Assembly (NCBI GenBank): GCA_963926475.1 | Contig: CAWUXE010000012.1 | Span: forward strand, 1-64,000 | Direction: 5' to 3' | DNA length: 64,000 nt | DNA from: UBA2040 sp002384725 | GTDB taxonomy: Bacteria; Bacteroidota; Bacteroidia; Flavobacteriales_D; Crocinitomicaceae | Part shown: in pieces, positions 41,422 through 49,327 of the stretch | Layout of the letters: each line of letters opens with the position of its first letter | How positions within the stretch are numbered: position 1 is the first letter of the stretch | Notes under the pieces: generated by a model | What the model saw: the letters and a program-made list of their open reading frames with translations, nothing else | What the model was told of the DNA's origin: nothing | Databases searched by the model: none | Translations under genes and position numbers: made by a program

Positions 41422-41658
41422 ATGTCTGACATTAAAACAAGAGTAGTAGCAATTATCGTAGATAAATTGGGAGTTGAAGAAAGCGAAGTAACACAAGAAG
41501 CCAGCTTCACAAACGACCTAGGGGCGGACTCTCTAGACACAGTGGAATTGATTATGGAATTCGAAAAAGAATTCAATATCGCCATTCCAGATGACCAAGC
41601 GGAGAACATCCAAACAGTAGGTGCTGCTGTATCGTATATTGAAGAGCACTCAAACTAA
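41422..41658 (+). CDS. acpP: Acyl carrier protein
   Basis: 78 aa acidic four-helix protein that carries growing acyl chains on a phosphopantetheine arm. The attachment site is DLGADSLDTVELIMEFE with Ser37. It begins the conserved acpP-fabF-rnc cluster; fabF starts 26 nt downstream. Length and sequence are typical of housekeeping ACP. Confidence 0.98.
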   Translation: MSDIKTRVVAIIVDKLGVEESEVTQEASFTNDLGADSLDTVELIMEFEKEFNIAIPDDQAENIQTVGAAVSYIEEHSN

Positions 41659-41684
41659 GAAACGAAAGTTAATCTTATAATTAT

Positions 41685-42938
41685 ATGGAGCTTAAACGAG
41701 TTGTTGTGACAGGTCTTGGTGCACTAACGCCCATTGGAAACACTCTTCCTGAATATTGGGAAGGATTAATCAATGGTAAACCAGGAGCCGCAAAAATTCA
41801 ACAATTTGATTCTTCATTGTTCAAAACACAGTTTGCTTGCGAAGTAAAAAACTTCAATATTGAAGATTTTATGGAACGAAAAGAAGCAAGGAAATTAGAC
41901 CAATTTTCACAGTACGCCATGGTTTCAGCTTCTGAGGCTATGGCGGACTCTGGTCTCATGGAAAGCAATCCAGATTTAGATTTTATCGGAGTAATTTGGG
42001 GATCAGGAATTGGAGGGTTAAAAACATTCCAGGATGAATCTCAAAATTTCTTCGCAGGAGATGGAACCCCTCGTTTCAATCCTTTCTTTATCCCTAAAAT
42101 GATTTCGGACATTGCCGCAGGACATGTTTCAATTAAATATGGACTCCGTGGACCAAATTATGTTACCGTTTCAGCATGTGCATCTTCAACCAATGCTATC
42201 ATCGATTCATTCAACCTTATCCGTTTAGGAAAAGCGCATGCAATCGTTACTGGTGGTTCCGAAGCAGCAGTGAATGAAATGGGAATGGGAGGATTCAACG
42301 CTCTTAAAGCCCTTTCAACTAGAAATGATGATCCAGAAACAGCATCGCGTCCTTTCGACTTAGATCGTGATGGATTTGTTTTGGGAGAAGGAGCAGGCGC
42401 CTTGATTCTTGAAGAATATGAGCACGCAATGAAACGTGGAGCAAAAATCTACGCCGAAGTAATTGGTGGCGGAATGTCGGGTGATGCATATCACATGACG
42501 GCTCCTCATCCCGAAGGTATTGGCGCTCGAAACGTAATGTTACGCGCTCTAGAAGATGCTGAAATTCCTGCTACGGACATCGATTATGTCAATGTTCACG
42601 GAACTTCAACTCCACTCGGTGATGTTGCCGAAGTAAAAGCAATTCAACAAGTGTTTGGAGAGCATGCGTACAAAATCAATATTAGTTCTACAAAGTCCAT
42701 GACCGGACATTTGTTAGGTGCAGCAGGTGCGATTGAAGCAATTGCATGTATTATGGCGGTGAAAAACGATATCGTACCACCGACCATCAATCATTTTACT
42801 GATGATCCAGCCTTAGACAATAAACTAAACTTTACTTTTGGTAAAGCTGAAAAGCGTACCGTTAATGTGGCAATTTCCAATACCTTTGGATTTGGAGGGC
42901 ACAATACGAGCGTTATTGTCAAGAAATTTGTTGGATAA
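41685..42938 (+). CDS. fabF: 3-oxoacyl-[acyl-carrier-protein] synthase II
   Basis: Condensing enzyme that elongates acyl-ACP with malonyl-ACP. 417 aa thiolase fold. The catalytic triad is visible: nucleophile Cys165 in VSACASSTNAI, His in YVNVHGTSTPLGD and His in SMTGHLLGAAGA. The glycine-rich end FGFGGHNTSVIV is also typical. It lies between acpP and rnc in the standard order. Confidence 0.98.
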   Translation: MELKRVVVTGLGALTPIGNTLPEYWEGLINGKPGAAKIQQFDSSLFKTQFACEVKNFNIEDFMERKEARKLDQFSQYAMVSASEAMADSGLMESNPDLDFIGVIWGSGIGGLKTFQDESQNFFAGDGTPRFNPFFIPKMISDIAAGHVSIKYGLRGPNYVTVSACASSTNAIIDSFNLIRLGKAHAIVTGGSEAAVNEMGMGGFNALKALSTRNDDPETASRPFDLDRDGFVLGEGAGALILEEYEHAMKRGAKIYAEVIGGGMSGDAYHMTAPHPEGIGARNVMLRALEDAEIPATDIDYVNVHGTSTPLGDVAEVKAIQQVFGEHAYKINISSTKSMTGHLLGAAGAIEAIACIMAVKNDIVPPTINHFTDDPALDNKLNFTFGKAEKRTVNVAISNTFGFGGHNTSVIVKKFVG

Positions 42939-42944
42939 ATTGGT

Positions 42945-43667
42945 GTGGGAATATTATCGAAATTTTCGAGTTTAAGTAAGTCAGAAGCCGAGAAGGAGAT
43001 TGACAAATTCATGCGCTCCAAATTTGGTTATCGCCCAAAAAACATTCTCTTTTTTACCCACGCTTTAACCCACAAGTCTTTGTTGTATGCGGATGATACC
43101 CTTGTATCAAACGAACGACTTGAATTTTTGGGAGATGCAGTTCTAGATGCTGTTATTGCAGAATATTTATTTCGTTTGTTTCCGAAGGAGGACGAAGGAT
43201 ATTTGACCAAGGTTAAATCCAAATTTGTTTCGCGAAAAAGTATTTCGGCCATTGCTGAAAAAATAAAAATACGGACAGTACTCGGTTATCAAAAAGGTAG
43301 AACCATCAATATAAGTACCATTGAAGGAAACGCATTTGAAGCTTTAATGGGAGCTATATTTATTGATGGGGGATTCTTAGCAGCAAAAGATTGCATCGAA
43401 AATCATATTCTTAAAAAGTACGCCGATGTAAATAAGATCCTTGAAGAAGAAATCGATTTCAAATCCAAACTTTTTATTTGGTGCCAGAAAAACCGTCATC
43501 AACTCGAATTCGAAATGATGGAAGAAGAAAATGCGGGCGGCTTTTGGAAATACACGATGATGGCCAAAATCAACGAGAAGAATTTTGGTCTAGGTACAGG
43601 AAGTTCCAAAAAAATAGCTGAACAAGCCGCTTCAAAAGAAACATTAGAGCTTTTAGGAGAAGTTTAA
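42945..43667 (+). CDS. rnc: Ribonuclease III
   Basis: Double-strand-specific endoribonuclease that processes rRNA and structured mRNAs. 240 aa: the N-terminal RNase III domain has the signature NERLEFLGDAVLDAVIAEYL with acidic catalytic residues and a second acidic motif in NAFEALMGAIFIDGG; the C-terminal double-stranded RNA-binding domain spans about residues 168-238 (ending GSSKKIAEQAASKETLELLG). The start codon is GTG (42945), 6 nt after fabF, where no ATG is available. Confidence 0.96.
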   Translation: MGILSKFSSLSKSEAEKEIDKFMRSKFGYRPKNILFFTHALTHKSLLYADDTLVSNERLEFLGDAVLDAVIAEYLFRLFPKEDEGYLTKVKSKFVSRKSISAIAEKIKIRTVLGYQKGRTINISTIEGNAFEALMGAIFIDGGFLAAKDCIENHILKKYADVNKILEEEIDFKSKLFIWCQKNRHQLEFEMMEEENAGGFWKYTMMAKINEKNFGLGTGSSKKIAEQAASKETLELLGEV

Positions 43668-43677
43668 TCCATTATCT

Positions 43678-43745
43678 ATTACGAATTATTGAATTACGAA
43701 TTTTGGCCCCCCAATTCGTAATTTCTACTTAAATAATTCGTAATT
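43678..43745. repeat. Four copies of an 11-bp motif, two in each orientation
   Basis: ATTACGAATT is found at 43678-43687 and 43692-43702 (as AATTACGAATT), and its reverse complement AATTCGTAATT at 43713-43723 and 43735-43745. The inner pair forms an 11-bp stem around TTGGCCCCCC-like loop sequence. It fills the gap between rnc and yraN. Confidence 0.85.
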
Positions 43746-43753
43746 TAATAGGT

Positions 43754-44113
43754 ATGACCAACCAAGAACTAGGCATTTTAGGCGAAAATATGGCCACACT
43801 TTTCCTTCGAAAAAAAGGACATAAAATCCGCGCACGAAATTTCCGAATGCGTCATTTGGAAGTAGATATAATAACGGAATTCGAAGATAAAATTCACGTT
43901 ACTGAGGTGAAAACCAGACAAACGGCCGAAATTGGAGAACCTTGGCGTGCGGTAACAAAAGCAAAGCAAAAACAAATAATCAAAGTGACAGATTTTTATT
44001 TGAAAGAAAACGAAATAGAATTAGAAACTCAATTTGATATAGTTTCCATCGTTCACAATACCTACCGAACAGATTTAGAATATATTCCAGATGCTTTTAC
44101 ACCGTTTGTATAG
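43754..44113 (+). CDS. YraN/UPF0102 family endonuclease-like protein
   Basis: 119 aa predicted Holliday-junction-resolvase-like nuclease fold. The PD-(D/E)XK-type motif is visible: an Asp in HLEVDIITEFEDKIHV and EVKTR some 12 residues later, with the N-terminal GENMATLFLRKKGHKIRARN helix. Function in cells is not established; it is often next to rnhB or signal peptidase genes elsewhere. Here it stands between an inverted-repeat gap after rnc and a repeat-rich gap before the pseudouridine synthase. Confidence 0.9.
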   Translation: MTNQELGILGENMATLFLRKKGHKIRARNFRMRHLEVDIITEFEDKIHVTEVKTRQTAEIGEPWRAVTKAKQKQIIKVTDFYLKENEIELETQFDIVSIVHNTYRTDLEYIPDAFTPFV

Positions 44114-44138
44114 AGTTCCCTTTGGGCTCTTGGACCAT

Positions 44139-44280
44139 TCTGCGAAAGGATTGATGCTGGATCATTCCCTTCGGTCACTATTGGATAATTAACATTCTTC
44201 TAAATCGGCCTTCCTCTATCAGCGAAGCGGTCCAACTTCCAAAAGTGAGCTTGCGAACGGTCCAATAATCGAAAGGATGT
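44139..44280. repeat. Repeat-rich intergenic segment
   Basis: GCGAAGCGGTCCAA (44222-44235) recurs as GCGAACGGTCCAA (44253-44265), and an inverted relative TTGGACC lies near 44139. GCGAAAGGAT (near 44154) and TCGAAAGGAT (near 44270) are a further direct pair. No ORF. It looks like a decayed dispersed repeat. Confidence 0.45.
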
Positions 44281-44312
44281 TTCAAACATTTCCACAATTC
44301 AAATTTCCATCT

Positions 44313-44320
44313 TATCTTTG
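44313..44320 (+). promoter_or_regulatory. -7 element for the pseudouridine synthase operon
   Basis: TATCTTTG, exact consensus, 18 nt before the ATG at 44339. Its presence rules out a start at the upstream in-frame TTG (44318), which overlaps it. Confidence 0.7.
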
Positions 44321-44338
44321 CACCCTAAAAAATTCGAG

Positions 44339-45307
44339 ATGAATAAAGGAAGAGGAGGAAACTCCGGTAAGCCCGGCAGCGCTGGCAAAATAACAAGAAC
44401 GTCCAGAGGGACGTCAAATGCTACCACGAGAACCGCTTCGGCAGGTTCTAAACCAGGTTCTAAACCAAAATCAGGTGGTAGCAAACCAACTAGCAAAAAC
44501 GAACATCCTAATAAGAAAAATGTTACAGATCGTGACAAGCGAAAGTACATTGATTATAAGCAAAAAGTAAAAAAAGGTGATCCAATGCCAAAGTTCAGCG
44601 ATGATTCTATTCGCCTGAATAAATATTTATCAAATGCTGGTGTTTGTTCGCGAAGAGAAGCAGATGTTTTTATTGCTAATGGAATAGTTTCTGTAAACGG
44701 AGAGATTGTAACTGAAATGGGTTACCGCGTTAAGTTAACAGATATAGTTAAATATGGTGACGAATCGGTTAGCCCAGCGACAAAACGGTATGTTTTATTG
44801 AACAAACCAAAAGGATTTATCACTGCGTTTGATGATGCATTAGGCAGAAAAACAGTGATGAGCTTAGTGAAAAAAGCATGTAAAGAACAATTGTATCCAG
44901 TTGGACGAATGGAAAAAGAAGCGACAGGTTTGTTCTTTTTTACCAACGATGGAGACATGATGAAAAAATTAATTCATCCTCAATACAAAGCAAAGAAAAT
45001 GTATCATATCGAAATCGACAAACCTATGTCGAAAGAGGATATTGAGAAAATGATTAGCGGAATTGATTTAGAAGATGGACGAACATTTTTTGACAAAATA
45101 GAATATGTAAAAGGAAACGCAAGAGAATTGGGAATTGAACTGACATCCGGGAAAAATAGTGTGGCACGCCGCGCATTGGAGAGTCTCGGTTACAAAGTTC
45201 ATCGTGTGGATCGTGTGCAATATGCTGGATTGTCTAAAAAAGATTTACCACGTGGAAATTTCCGACATTTGAGCGAAAGTGAAATTAATTTCCTGAAAAT
45301 GTCATGA
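44339..45307 (+). CDS. RsuA/RluB/RluF-type pseudouridine synthase with atypical catalytic site
   Basis: 322 aa from the ATG at 44339. A Gly/Ser/Lys/Thr-rich tail of about 80 residues is followed by an S4 RNA-binding domain (RLNKYLSNAGVCSRREADVF) and the RsuA-type catalytic domain with VLLNKPKGFITA. The catalytic motif of this family is GRLD, with Asp as the nucleophile; here it reads GRMEKEATGLFFFTNDG, so Asp is replaced by Glu (codon GAA at 44912-44914). The rest of the motif (TGL, TNDG) is intact. Known enzymes of this class need the Asp, so this copy may be inactive or act only as an RNA-binding protein. It heads an operon with two envelope proteins. Confidence 0.88.
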   Translation: MNKGRGGNSGKPGSAGKITRTSRGTSNATTRTASAGSKPGSKPKSGGSKPTSKNEHPNKKNVTDRDKRKYIDYKQKVKKGDPMPKFSDDSIRLNKYLSNAGVCSRREADVFIANGIVSVNGEIVTEMGYRVKLTDIVKYGDESVSPATKRYVLLNKPKGFITAFDDALGRKTVMSLVKKACKEQLYPVGRMEKEATGLFFFTNDGDMMKKLIHPQYKAKKMYHIEIDKPMSKEDIEKMISGIDLEDGRTFFDKIEYVKGNARELGIELTSGKNSVARRALESLGYKVHRVDRVQYAGLSKKDLPRGNFRHLSESEINFLKMS

Positions 45308-45987
45308 AACTAGCCGTGTTTTTTTTCCTGTTAATCGGTTTGTTTGGTTGTAAAGAAGCAACCAAAAGTGCAAATCCTCTGTCGGTTTATTTTCATCCAT
45401 TCGACGATGATCCAAAAGTGTATGTTTTTCGAGATAAGGCAAGTGGTTTGGACGAACGCTTTATGCGAATATTTCGTATCGACGATTCCTTTGGAAAACA
45501 TATGGTTACTGAACTTTATGCGGCAGATGGGAGGTTGATTGAAGCGTTTAATTACAACATTGACAGTCTATATTTAATGGATCACATGGTAGTAGATGGC
45601 AATCGAGTAAATCAAAAAGGTGAACTTGGGAAGTACAAATACTTTCCGATGAGTAAAAATGGAAAAGGTGAATTTTTATCGAAATTTCCAGGACCCGATT
45701 CTACCTTTATTCTACTTGAAAAGGCGAGACGCGTTTTGGTGAACAGCCCCAAAATGCAGAAAGTAATAGATGAAAAAGAGGAAACTATTATTTTTAGTGA
45801 CGATTTTACAGCTACAATGTATGGTCCCAACGGTGAGGCAATTGACCAGAAAAAGGGAACAATTCTTAATTATTATGCGAAGGGTTACGGTTTAGTGCGT
45901 TGGCATGACAAAAACAAAACACAAGATTATAAGCTAGAAAAAATAATTTCGGAAACAGAATTTGCTAACAGAATTAAAGAAAGATAA
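45304..45987 (+). CDS. Hypothetical lipoprotein
   Basis: 227 aa with a lipoprotein signal peptide (LAVFFFLLIGLFGCKEA, Cys at about 16). The body is beta-rich and unrecognised (IFRIDDSFGKHMVTELYAAD near the middle). Its ATG overlaps the pseudouridine synthase stop by 4 nt (ATGA), so it is translationally coupled. The following gene starts 8 nt after its stop. Confidence 0.75.
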   Translation: MKLAVFFFLLIGLFGCKEATKSANPLSVYFHPFDDDPKVYVFRDKASGLDERFMRIFRIDDSFGKHMVTELYAADGRLIEAFNYNIDSLYLMDHMVVDGNRVNQKGELGKYKYFPMSKNGKGEFLSKFPGPDSTFILLEKARRVLVNSPKMQKVIDEKEETIIFSDDFTATMYGPNGEAIDQKKGTILNYYAKGYGLVRWHDKNKTQDYKLEKIISETEFANRIKER

Positions 45988-45994
45988 TTTAGAT

Positions 45995-46855
45995 ATGAAG
46001 TACTTAGTAGTTTTGGTGTTGTTCTCTCTTTCATTTTCTTTAAATGCTCAGCGAAAAGTGTCAACTGAAAAAGGGACTGTATTTGTTCAATGGGGTTACA
46101 ACAGAACGCATTATACAAAGTCCAACCTGCGTGTAGTTGGGCCTGGATATGATTTGACGTTATCCGGAGCAAAAGCTGTCGATCGCCCAGAAGCTTTTTC
46201 AGTTAATAATTATTTGAATCCAACGAACCTTACTGTTCCTCAATTCAATCTTCGTGCTGGTTATTATTACAAAGACAAATGGGCGATTTCTTTGGGCTAT
46301 GATCATTTCAAGTATGTTTTCGAAGATAGAAACCAAGTAACGCTTTCTGGGCAAATAGATCCAGGTGTAGATACTGTTTCCAATTGGAATGGAACCTACA
46401 CGGGTGAAAAAATCACAACAAAGTATAGCGATTTTCATTATGAAAACACAAATGGAATGAATTTTATTCGAGTAGAATTAACACGTTCTTTTCCATTGTA
46501 TTCACCACGCAAAAACAAGAATTTCGGAATAGTTGGTAATGTAGGAGTAAGCGCTGGAACAATACTTTCGGTGAACGATTTTAACTTTCTGGGTCAATTT
46601 GACCGAGTAACATATTCCATTTCTGGCTATGGTTTTTCGGGTCAATCTAGCGTTCGGTTTGAATTTTGGAAACACCTGTATCTGCAAGGCGGATTAAACA
46701 CCGGCTTCATTCATCAATTAAAAGTGCGAACACGGCCAAATGACGCATCTTCTTTTGCTCGACAAGCATTGGGTTATGTCGAATACAATGTGTTAATCGG
46801 GGGCCTATTTTATCTGAAGCCAAAAGGAAAATGCGACGATTGTCCTAATTGGTAA
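45995..46855 (+). CDS. Putative outer membrane beta-barrel protein
   Basis: 286 aa from the ATG at 45995, which begins a clear signal peptide (YLVVLVLFSLSFSLNAQ); a longer frame from 45962 overlaps the preceding gene. The mature protein alternates aromatic strands and polar turns, with an unusual Cys pair near the end (GKCDDCPNW). Probably an outer membrane protein with 8-12 strands. It is the last gene of its operon and converges with the TonB receptor, sharing 11 bases at their 3' ends. Confidence 0.7.
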   Translation: MKYLVVLVLFSLSFSLNAQRKVSTEKGTVFVQWGYNRTHYTKSNLRVVGPGYDLTLSGAKAVDRPEAFSVNNYLNPTNLTVPQFNLRAGYYYKDKWAISLGYDHFKYVFEDRNQVTLSGQIDPGVDTVSNWNGTYTGEKITTKYSDFHYENTNGMNFIRVELTRSFPLYSPRKNKNFGIVGNVGVSAGTILSVNDFNFLGQFDRVTYSISGYGFSGQSSVRFEFWKHLYLQGGLNTGFIHQLKVRTRPNDASSFARQALGYVEYNVLIGGLFYLKPKGKCDDCPNW

Positions 46856-49313
46856 TTGACTCTTTTTTCTTTCCTCTGAAATCAATCTTGTAATAGAAAA
46901 TTGGCAAGAAACCCAGTTGAGGTTTTTCAGCTATTGGTTCGACCAAGGGGTTTGATGGATCTGGCGCATAAACCAAAGATAGGATATTCACAGTTCCAAG
47001 TACATTCACCAAATCCAATCCGATTTCGTGGGTTACTCTTTTTGCATTTTTCTTCCAATTTACTTTTACATCCATTCGGAAGTATTCACGAAATTGTCGT
47101 TCGTTAAAAGCGGAATCTCTATAAATCAATTCATTTGCCTGTTGTGTTTTCGCAAGATCGACGTAACCATATCTTTTTCCGCCAGCATACGTTATTTTTA
47201 AGCCGCCAGAAATGGTGTTTTTGTCATTGATTTTAAATTCTTTTCCTGCTAATAAGTTCGTTACAAACGCTCCATTGTAGCTCGTATTTCGTTCGATTCC
47301 ATCACTTCCTTTGTATTTCGAATCGTATAAGGTTCCAGAGAACAAAAAGAAAAAGCTCTTATCAAAAAATTTCTGGATGGTCACCTCTAAACCGTAATTA
47401 TATCCTGTTCCAGTATTCTCTAGGGTATCTGGGAAAAACCGTTGAAATCCGCCACCAAGATTGACCATAGAAAATGCGCTAGGGTGAATTTCAACAGGAA
47501 TATTATACAAATGTTGGTAATATACTTCCGATTTAATATTTAAACTTTTAGTGAATGATTTTTCATATCCAAATCCTGCATGGATACTTTTCGTGAAATC
47601 CATGTTCTTGTTATGTCCTTCATTATTCGGGGCACCTTGAAGATGATAGGTGTAGGTGTATAGTGGTTGCATTTGACTGTGCAGCCCAGCCCCAGCGCTC
47701 AAAGCTTGGTTTTTGCGCATTCTCCACTTCCAACCCAAACGCGGCTCAAATGGACTTAAACTGCCACTTCCCGAGTAATATTGTGCATGTGCGCCTGCTG
47801 TGAAATCCATGTTTTCATTGATTCGGTATTTCCATTGCGCAAAGGGTTGCACCAAAAAGGACATGCCTGTATAATCCCAACGATTATTAAATACACTATA
47901 GTTTCCGGCTTTCAAAGAATCTTGGTTCAAAACTGAATCCATTTGACTCACATGAATGGCATCGAAATTTAATCCAAACTGGACCAAATGTCTTTTCCCT
48001 TTTTTGTGCGTAACACCGAGGTGATATGAAAGTTTATTCGTTTTGTAATAATATCCCATCAATGGAAAAATGGAATCTACTTTGATTCGTTCTATATCCT
48101 CACCTGTGGAATTATCTGTAAACGTACTTCGAATTAAGTAATCATGATGAGAATGTGATTCATCTCCATTATAGGCCAAAGTTGATGTTAAAAACGTTTT
48201 AGTATTGATTGATTTTTTATAGACCAAACCAGTCGTTAGCATGGATGTTCCAAAATATTGATCACGATCTCCTTCTCCATAAAGCTCATCCGTAACAACG
48301 GTTTGTTTAGAAACTTTGATTGCAATTTGACTTTTACCTCCAATTGCAAAGGCAGATAAGCTAGCTCCATTTTTCAACCGCCAATTGAATTTAAAAGCAC
48401 CGTCGCCATAAACAGGTACAGCATCCGTTCCAATTTGAATTCCAATTGCTTGAAACAGGCTTAATGTGGAATATCTACCCATGACCAAATAGCTCGATCT
48501 CTTTTCTCTATTCAAAGGGCCTTCTGCTAAAAACTCAGTACCTAAGAACCCAAATTGTCCAGTAAATTCATGATTTTGATTGTTACCATTACGTAATTTT
48601 AAATCAAAGACTCCACTTGTGCTATTTCCGTATTCCGCGGGAAAAGCCGACATAAAAAAATCGGAATTTGCCAGAATTTTATTGTTTAGGACGGAAACAG
48701 GGCCACCCGAACTTCCTGCTGTTGCGAAGTGATTGGGATTGGGAATGTCAACACCCTCAACGCGATAAATAACTCCTAAAGGAGAGTTTCCACGAATAAT
48801 TATATCATTTCTGGAGTCATCGGCACCCTGAACACCGGCAAAATTGGAAGCCATTCGAGCAGGATCGGAACGAGAACCAGCATATCGATTGGTTTCTTCT
48901 ACACTAAATTGACGCGCTGAAATGGTGGCCAATTCATTAATTGTTTCACCTTTCTTGGTTGCGGTAATTATGACCTCCTCTTGTTCCAAGAAGCTTTCTT
49001 GAAGTCCGAAGTTTACGATTGTTTCTTTACCTGAATTGACTTCTACGGTTAGTTTTTTCGCATCAAAAGTCATCAAAGTGGCCTTTAATCCATGTTTTCC
49101 TACCGGCACATTGGAAATGTTAAACTCACCATTGGCATCGCTCAGTCCGCGATATTTTTTGAGAGAGTCTTGTGTAAAGATTTCGATTTTCACTCCCACA
49201 AGAGGGTAGTTGGTTTCTGCATCAACAACCTTCCCACGAACGTTCTGACTGGGTTGAGCAATTATACTTTGAAAACAAAAAAGTATTACGAAAGAGAATA
49301 ATAATTTACTCAT
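46845..49313 (-). CDS. TonB-dependent receptor with carboxypeptidase-like N-domain
   Basis: 822 aa. Signal peptide (LLFSFVILFCFQSIIAQ), then a carboxypeptidase-like regulatory domain (about 24-105, VRGKVVDAETNYPLVGVKIE), a plug domain with NRYAGSRSDPARMASNFAGV and NDIIIRGNSPLGVIYRVEGV, and a large beta-barrel. It is expected to import a TonB-energised ligand across the outer membrane. It starts 14 nt downstream of an oligopeptide-type binding lipoprotein gene, with no SusD, so it does not look like a classic glycan-utilisation pair. Substrate unknown. Confidence 0.92.
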   Translation of the reverse strand: MSKLLFSFVILFCFQSIIAQPSQNVRGKVVDAETNYPLVGVKIEIFTQDSLKKYRGLSDANGEFNISNVPVGKHGLKATLMTFDAKKLTVEVNSGKETIVNFGLQESFLEQEEVIITATKKGETINELATISARQFSVEETNRYAGSRSDPARMASNFAGVQGADDSRNDIIIRGNSPLGVIYRVEGVDIPNPNHFATAGSSGGPVSVLNNKILANSDFFMSAFPAEYGNSTSGVFDLKLRNGNNQNHEFTGQFGFLGTEFLAEGPLNREKRSSYLVMGRYSTLSLFQAIGIQIGTDAVPVYGDGAFKFNWRLKNGASLSAFAIGGKSQIAIKVSKQTVVTDELYGEGDRDQYFGTSMLTTGLVYKKSINTKTFLTSTLAYNGDESHSHHDYLIRSTFTDNSTGEDIERIKVDSIFPLMGYYYKTNKLSYHLGVTHKKGKRHLVQFGLNFDAIHVSQMDSVLNQDSLKAGNYSVFNNRWDYTGMSFLVQPFAQWKYRINENMDFTAGAHAQYYSGSGSLSPFEPRLGWKWRMRKNQALSAGAGLHSQMQPLYTYTYHLQGAPNNEGHNKNMDFTKSIHAGFGYEKSFTKSLNIKSEVYYQHLYNIPVEIHPSAFSMVNLGGGFQRFFPDTLENTGTGYNYGLEVTIQKFFDKSFFFLFSGTLYDSKYKGSDGIERNTSYNGAFVTNLLAGKEFKINDKNTISGGLKITYAGGKRYGYVDLAKTQQANELIYRDSAFNERQFREYFRMDVKVNWKKNAKRVTHEIGLDLVNVLGTVNILSLVYAPDPSNPLVEPIAEKPQLGFLPIFYYKIDFRGKKKESITN

Positions 49314-49327
49314 AGTTATTATGTTTT

